Notes under the pieces: generated by a model
The model's database searches: none
Seen by the model: only the letters and a program-made list of their open reading frames with translations
What the model was told of the DNA's origin: nothing
Made by a program: the position numbers and the translations under genes
Assembly: GCA_023055505.1 (NCBI GenBank)
Contig: JALIRH010000098.1
Location: forward strand, 744,001-808,000
From: Callipepla californica brunnescens
Taxonomy: Eukaryota > Chordata > Aves > Galliformes > Odontophoridae
DNA length: 64,000 nucleotides
Direction: 5' to 3'
Shown here: positions 57,901-64,000 of the stretch, in pieces
Layout of the letters: each line of letters begins with the position of its first letter
How positions within the stretch are numbered: the first letter of the stretch is position 1

Positions 57901-60437
57901 TAACCCTAACCCTAAACCTTAACCCTACCCTAACCCTACCCTAAACCTAACCCTAACCTTAAACCCTAACCCTAACCCACCAGATCCCTAACCCTAACTC
58001 TAACCCTAACCCTACTGATTCCTTACCCTAACCCTACCCTAACTCTAACCTAACCCTAACCCTATTCCTAACCCCAACTTTAACCCTACCCTAACCCTAA
58101 CCCTTAACCCTACCCTAACCCTTATCCTAACCGTAACCCCTGACTCTACCCTAACCCCTAACCCTAACCCTACACTAATCCCAACCCAACCCTAACACTA
58201 ACCCTACCCTAACCCTAACCCCAACCCTATCCCTAACCCTACCCTTACCCTAACCTTAACCCTAACCCCTAACCCTTATCCTAACCTTAACCCCTGACGC
58301 TACCCTAACCCCTAACCCTAACCCTACCCTAACCCTAACCCAACCCTAACCCTACCCTAACCCTTACCCTAAACCAAACCCTACCCTAACTCTAACCCTA
58401 ACCCTTACCCTGACCCTAACCCCTAACCCTAACCCTTACAGTAACCCCTAACCCTACCCTAACCCTAACCCCTAACCTTAACCCCTAACCCTAAACCCTA
58501 ACCCTAACCCTACACTAACCCTAATCTAAACTAACCCTAACCCTATTGATGGACCCAAAACCTAACCCTAACCCTACACTAACCATAACACTTAACCTAA
58601 CCGTACCCTAACCCTAACCCTGACCCTAACCCTGACTCAAACCCTACCCTTAACCCTGACCCTAACCCTACCCTAACCCTTACCTAACCCTAACCCTACC
58701 CTAACCCTAACACTACCTTAACATTTACCCTAACCCCTAACCCTTACCTAACCATAACCCTAACACTAAAACTAACCCTACTCTAACCCCTAACCCTACC
58801 CTAACCCTTACCCTAACACTAACCCTAAACCTACCCTAACCGTGACCCTAAACCCTAACCCCAACCCCAAAGCCCTAACCCTAACCCTGCCCCTAACCCC
58901 AACCCAACCCTAACCCTAACCCCAACCCTACCCTAACCCTAACACTAACCCCTAACCCTACCCTAGCCCTAACTCCTAACCCCTAATTTTAACCCTAACA
59001 CTAACCCTAGCCCTACCCTAACCCTAACCCTACCCCTTACACTAACCATACCCTAACCCTAAAACTGACCCTACACCATCCCTGACCCTAACCCTAACCC
59101 TTACCCTAACCCTTACCTATCCCTAACCCTACTCTAACCCTTAACCCTAACCCTACCCTAACCCTTACCCATACCCCTACCCCTAACCCCTAAATCTAGC
59201 CCTACCCTAAGCCTAACCCTACCCTATCCCTAACCCTTACCCTAACCCTTACCTATCCCTAACCCTACCCTAACCCTAAACATACCCCTACCCCTAACCC
59301 CTACATCTAGCCCTACCCTAACCCTAACCCTACCCTATCCCTAACCCTAACCCTTACCTATCCCTAACCCTACCCTAACCCTACCCCTAACCCTACCCTA
59401 ACCCTGACCCTAACCCTACACTAAACCTTACCTACCCCTAACCCATAACCCTAACCCATAACCCTAACCCTAACCCTACCCTAACATTTACCCTAACCCT
59501 TACCTAACCATAACCCTAACACTAACCCTAAACCTAACCTAACCCTACCCTAACCGTGACCCTAACCCCTATCCCCAACCCGTAAGCCCAAACCCTAACC
59601 CTGTCCCTAACCCCAACCCTACCCTAACCCTAACCACAACCCTACCCTAACCCTAAACCTAACACTAACCCCTAACCCTACCCGAGCCCTAATCCCTAAC
59701 CCATACCCTACCCTAACACTACCCTACCCTTACCCTAAACCTACTCTAACTCTACCCTTACCCTAACCCTACCCTAAACCTAACTATAACCCTACCCTAA
59801 CTCTAACCCTAACCCTAACTCTTACCCTATCCCTAACCCTAACCCCTAACCCTGACACTGACCCTAACCACTAAACCTAACCCTTACCGTAAATTCTAAT
59901 CCAACCCTAACCCTAACCCTACCCTAACCCTACCCATACCCCTACCCCTAACCCTAACCTAACCCTAACACTACCCTAACCCTAACCCCTAACCCTAACC
60001 CCTAACCGTAGCCCTACCCTAACCCTACCCCTCACCCTAACCCTAACACTACCCTAACCCTAACCCCTAACCGTAGCCCTACCCTAACCCTACCCCTCAC
60101 CCTAACCCTATCCCTTACCCTAACCCTTACCTATCCCTAACCCTAACCCTAAACCTTAACCCTACCCTAACCCTACCCTAAACCTAACCCTAACCTTAAA
60201 CCCTAACCCCAACCCACCAGATCCCTAACCCTAACTCTAACCCTAACCCTACTGATTCCTTACCATAACCCTACCCTAACCCTAACCCTACCCTAAACTT
60301 AACCCCTAAACCTAAGCCTTACCCTAACCCTAACATTGACCCTATCCCTGACCCTAACCCCTAACCCTAACCCTTACCGTAACCCCTAACCCTAAACCCT
60401 AATCCTAACACTAACCCTACACTAACCCTAATCTAAA

Positions 60438-60472
<35 letters not shown>

Positions 60473-63400
60473 CCCTACACTAACCCTAATCTAAACTAAC
60501 CCTAACCCTATTGATGGACCCAAAACCTAACCCTAACACTTACCCTAACCCTAACCCTGACCCTAACCCTGACCCTAACCCTGACTCAAACCCAACCCTT
60601 AACCCTGACCCTAACCCTACCCTAACCCTCACTCAAACCCTACCCTTAACCCTGACCCTGACCCTAACCCTACCCTAACCCTTACCTATCTCTAACCCTA
60701 CTCTAACCCTAACCCTAACCCTACCCTAACCCTGCCCTAACCCTCCAATCTAACCCTAATTCTACTCTAACCCTAACCCCTAACCCTAACCATACCCTAA
60801 CCCTAAACCCTAATCCTACCATAACCCTGTTGATGGACCCTAATTCTACCTTAACCCTAACCCCTAACCCTAACACTAACCCTACACTAACCCTAATCTA
60901 AACTAACCCTAACCCTATTGATGGACCCAAAACCTAACCCTAACCCTACCCTAACCATAACACTTACCCTAACCGTACCCTAACCCTAATCCTACCCTAA
61001 CCCTCACCCTAACACTACCCTAACACTACCCTAACATTTACCCTAACCCCTAACCCTTACCTGACCATAACCCTAACACTAAACCTAACCCTAACCCTTA
61101 ACCCCAACCCCTAAGCCCTAACCCTAACTCCTAAGCCCTAACCCCACCCTAACCCTAACCCTGCCCCTAACACCTAACCCTACCCTAGCCCTATCCTCGC
61201 CCTAACCCTACCCTAGCCCTAACCCCTAATTTTAACCCTAACCCCTAACCCTAACCCTACCCTAACCCTGCCCCTAACCCTAACCATACCCTAACCCTAA
61301 CACTGACCCTACCCCTATCCCTGACCCTAACCCTTACCTATCCCTAACCCTACCCTAACCCTTAACCCGAACCCTACCCTAACCCTTACCCTAACCCCTA
61401 ACCCTAACCCTACACTAACCCTCAAATCTAACCCTAATTCTACCCTAACCCTAACCCCTAACCCTACCCTAACCATAACCCTGACTCAAACCCTACCCTT
61501 AACCCCGACCCTAGCCCTACCCTAACCCTTACCCTGACACTACCCTAACATTTACCCTAACCTTTAAACCTTACCTAACCATAACACTAATACTAAAACT
61601 AACCCTACCCTAACCCCTAACCCTACCCTAACCCTTTCCCTAACACTAACCCTAACCCTGCACTAACCGTGACCCTAACCCCCAACCCCAACCCCTAAGC
61701 CCTAACCCTAACCCTGCCCCTAACCCCAACCCTACCCTAACCCTGCCCCTAACCCTAACACTAACCCCTAACCCTACCCTAGCCCTAACCCCTAACCCCT
61801 AATTTTAACCCTAACCCTTAACCCTAGCCCTACCCTAACCCTGCCCTAACCCTAACACTGACCCTAACCCTATCCCTGACCCTAACCCTTACCTATCCCT
61901 AACCCTACCCTAACCCTTAACCCTAACCCTACTCTAACACTTACCCTAACCCCTAACCCTAACCCTATCCCTTACCTAACCCTATCCCTACACTAACCCT
62001 CAAATCTAACCCTAATTCTACCCTAACCCTAACCCCACCCTAAACCTAACCCTGACTCAAACCCTACCCTTAACCCTGACCCTAACCCTACCCTAACCCT
62101 TACCTAACCCTAACCCTACCCTAACCCTAACACTACCCTAACATTTACCCTAACCCCTAACCCTTACCTAACCATAACACTAACACTAAAACTAACCCTA
62201 CCCTAACCCCTAACCCTACCCTAACCCTTACCCTAACACTAACCCTAACCCTGCACTAACCGTGACCCTAACCCCTAACCCCAACCCCTAAGCCCTAACC
62301 CTAACCCTGCCCCTAACCCCAACCCTACCCTAACCCTAACCCTGCCCCTAACCCTCACACTAACCCCTAACCCTACCCTAGCCCTAACCCCTAACCCCTA
62401 ATTTTAACCCTAACCCTTAACCCTAGCCCTACCCTAACCCTAACCATACCCTAACCCTAACAGTGACCCTAACACTATCCCTGACCCTAACCCTTACCTA
62501 TCCCTAACCCTACCCTAACCCTACCCTAACACCTAACCCTAACCCTAACCCTATCCCTTACCTAACCCTAACCCTACACTAACCCTCAAATCTAACCCTA
62601 ATTCTACCCTAACACTAACCCCTAACCCTACCCTAACCCTAACCCTACCCTACCCCTGACTCAAACCCTACCCTTAACCCTCCTTAACCCTACCCTAACC
62701 CTTACCTAACCCTAACCCTACCCTAACCCTTAACCCTAACCCTACCCTAACATTTACCCTAACCCCTAAGCATAACCCTAACACTAACCCTAACCCTAAC
62801 CTTACCCTACCCTAACCGTGACCCTAACCCCTAACCCCAACCCATAAGCCCTAACCCCAAACCCTTACCTAACCCAAACCCTACCCTAATCCTAACCCTA
62901 ACCCTGCCCCTAACCCTAACACAAACCCCTAACCCTACCCTAGCCCTACCCTAGACCTAACCCTACCCTAGCCCTAACCCCTAACCCCTAACCCAAACCC
63001 TAACCTTACCCTAAACCTACCCTAACCCTACCCTTACCCTAACTCTAACCCTAACACTAACCCTACCCTAACTCTTACCCTATCCCTAACGCTAAGCCCT
63101 AACCCTGACACTGACCCTAACTCCTAACCCTAACCCTTACCGAAAATTCTAATCCAACCCTAACCCTAACCCTACCCTAACCCTACCCATACCCCTACCC
63201 CTACACTAACCCTTACCCTAACCCTTACCTATCCCTAACCCTAGCCCTACCCTAACCCTAACCCTTACCCTAACCCTTACCTATCTCTAACCCTACCCTA
63301 ACCCTTAACCCTAACCCTTAACCCTAACCCTACCCTAACCCTCCAATCTAACCCTAATTCTACTCTAACCCTAACCCTACCCTAACCCTAAACCCTAACC

Positions 63401-63895
63401 CTATCATAACCCTACTGATGGACCCTAGTTCTACCCTAACCCTAACCCCTAACCCTAACACCTAACCCTAACACCTAACCCTTTGCTAACCCTATTGATG
63501 GACCCTAACTGTAACACTAACCCTACCCGTAATCCTACCCCTAACCCTTACCCAACCCTAACCCTAACCCTTACCCTACCCTAACCCTAACCCTTACCCT
63601 AAACCTAACCCTACCCTAATTCTAACCCTAACCCTGACCCTATCCCTAAACCTAACCCCTGACCCTAACCCCTAACCTTAACCCCTAACCCTAACCCTAC
63701 CCTTACCCTAACCCTACACCCTAACCCTAAACCCTACCCTAACCTAACCCTAACCCTACCCTAACCCTAAAACCCTAACCCTACCTCACACCCTACCCTT
63801 AACCCTGACCCTAATACTTACCCTAACCATTATCTAACCCTAACCCTACCCCATCCCTACCCTACCCCTTAAACCTAACCCTAACCCTACCCTAA
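54901..63895 (-). repeat. Degenerate CCCTAA array with higher-order repeats
   Basis: About 9 kb of CCCTAA, CCCTA, CCCCTAA and CCCTGA variants. Internal landmarks recur: TTGATGGACCC (e.g. 56249, 58547, 60510, 60919, 63416), CCACCAGATCCCTAA (57978, 60208) and CTGACTCAAACCC (eight or so times). Blocks of 100-150 bp repeat with kilobase offsets, for instance 57915-58030 with 60148-60265. No gene or RNA seen. Confidence 0.92.
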
Positions 63896-64000
63896 CGGTG
63901 TCAGAATGTGACAGTCACAATATCAAAGTATCACAATGTTAGAATGTCAGTGTCACAAGGTTAGAATTTCACAATGCCAAAATATCACAATGTGAGAATC
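63896..64000. repeat. Short-period satellite (TCACAATGTTAGAATG), start
   Basis: Abrupt change at GGTGTCAGAATG into AT-richer tandem units of roughly 10 and 20 bp built from CACAATG and TTAGAATG. Continues beyond the window. Confidence 0.75.

Noticed and set aside
54901..63895. A true chromosome terminus
   Set aside because: Heavy variation, higher-order blocks and a different satellite beyond 63896 show it is interstitial or subtelomeric.

Overview
The window looks like a subtelomeric or otherwise repeat-rich segment of a bird genome, most likely a galliform such as chicken. The evidence is a CR1 LINE fragment, three endogenous retroviruses (one with an alpharetrovirus-type env), vertebrate telomere-type TTAGGG/CCCTAA arrays, G-rich avian-style minisatellites, and fragments of two vertebrate genes (SGF29 and XPO1). 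No complete host gene is present. Most open frames are by-products of short-period repeats.

Layout. 1-10892: an 11-bp G-rich minisatellite, interrupted twice by the same GC-rich promoter-like island (1093-1944 and 4499-5351). Each island carries, on the minus strand, what looks like the first coding exon of SGF29. The two islands lie in a near-identical 3.4-kb tandem duplication. 10893-15316: minus-strand ERV (5' LTR, tRNA-Lys-type primer site, an extra membrane-protein ORF before gag, gag, pro, pol), cut off in RNase H. It is inserted in a CR1 fragment (15317-15860). 16011-18720: four exons of an XPO1-like pseudogene with introns. 19464-20830 and 26517-27950: degenerate TTAGGG arrays on either side of a gammaretrovirus-like (class I) ERV with a tRNA-His primer site. 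27951-33862: a ~590-bp tandem satellite, about ten copies.

33863-44731: telomere-like DNA arranged as two 5.4-kb tandem units. Each unit runs CCCTAA then TTAGGG and ends in a fragment of an ERV protease gene. The second unit runs directly into the rest of that ERV (to 48909; class II pol, alpharetrovirus-type env, 3' LTR). 48910-50930: a 10-bp G-rich minisatellite with four evenly flanked CTCF-like motifs. 50931-53315: a C-rich minisatellite, a promoter-like CpG island, and the last exon of SGF29 (minus strand) with two partial duplicates. 53316-63895: degenerate CCCTAA DNA with higher-order repeats, carrying a solo LTR of the first ERV family. 63896-64000: start of another short satellite.

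How it fits together: the window records repeated duplication and transposition near a chromosome end rather than a pathway. Points that stand out are the SGF29 fragments (stop-loss into a duplicated exon end), the leader ORF of the minus-strand ERV, the CTCF-like series, the 590-bp satellite, and the telomere-like blocks that change orientation and carry internal landmarks. Family names were assigned by recognising motifs in translations; no database search was possible.
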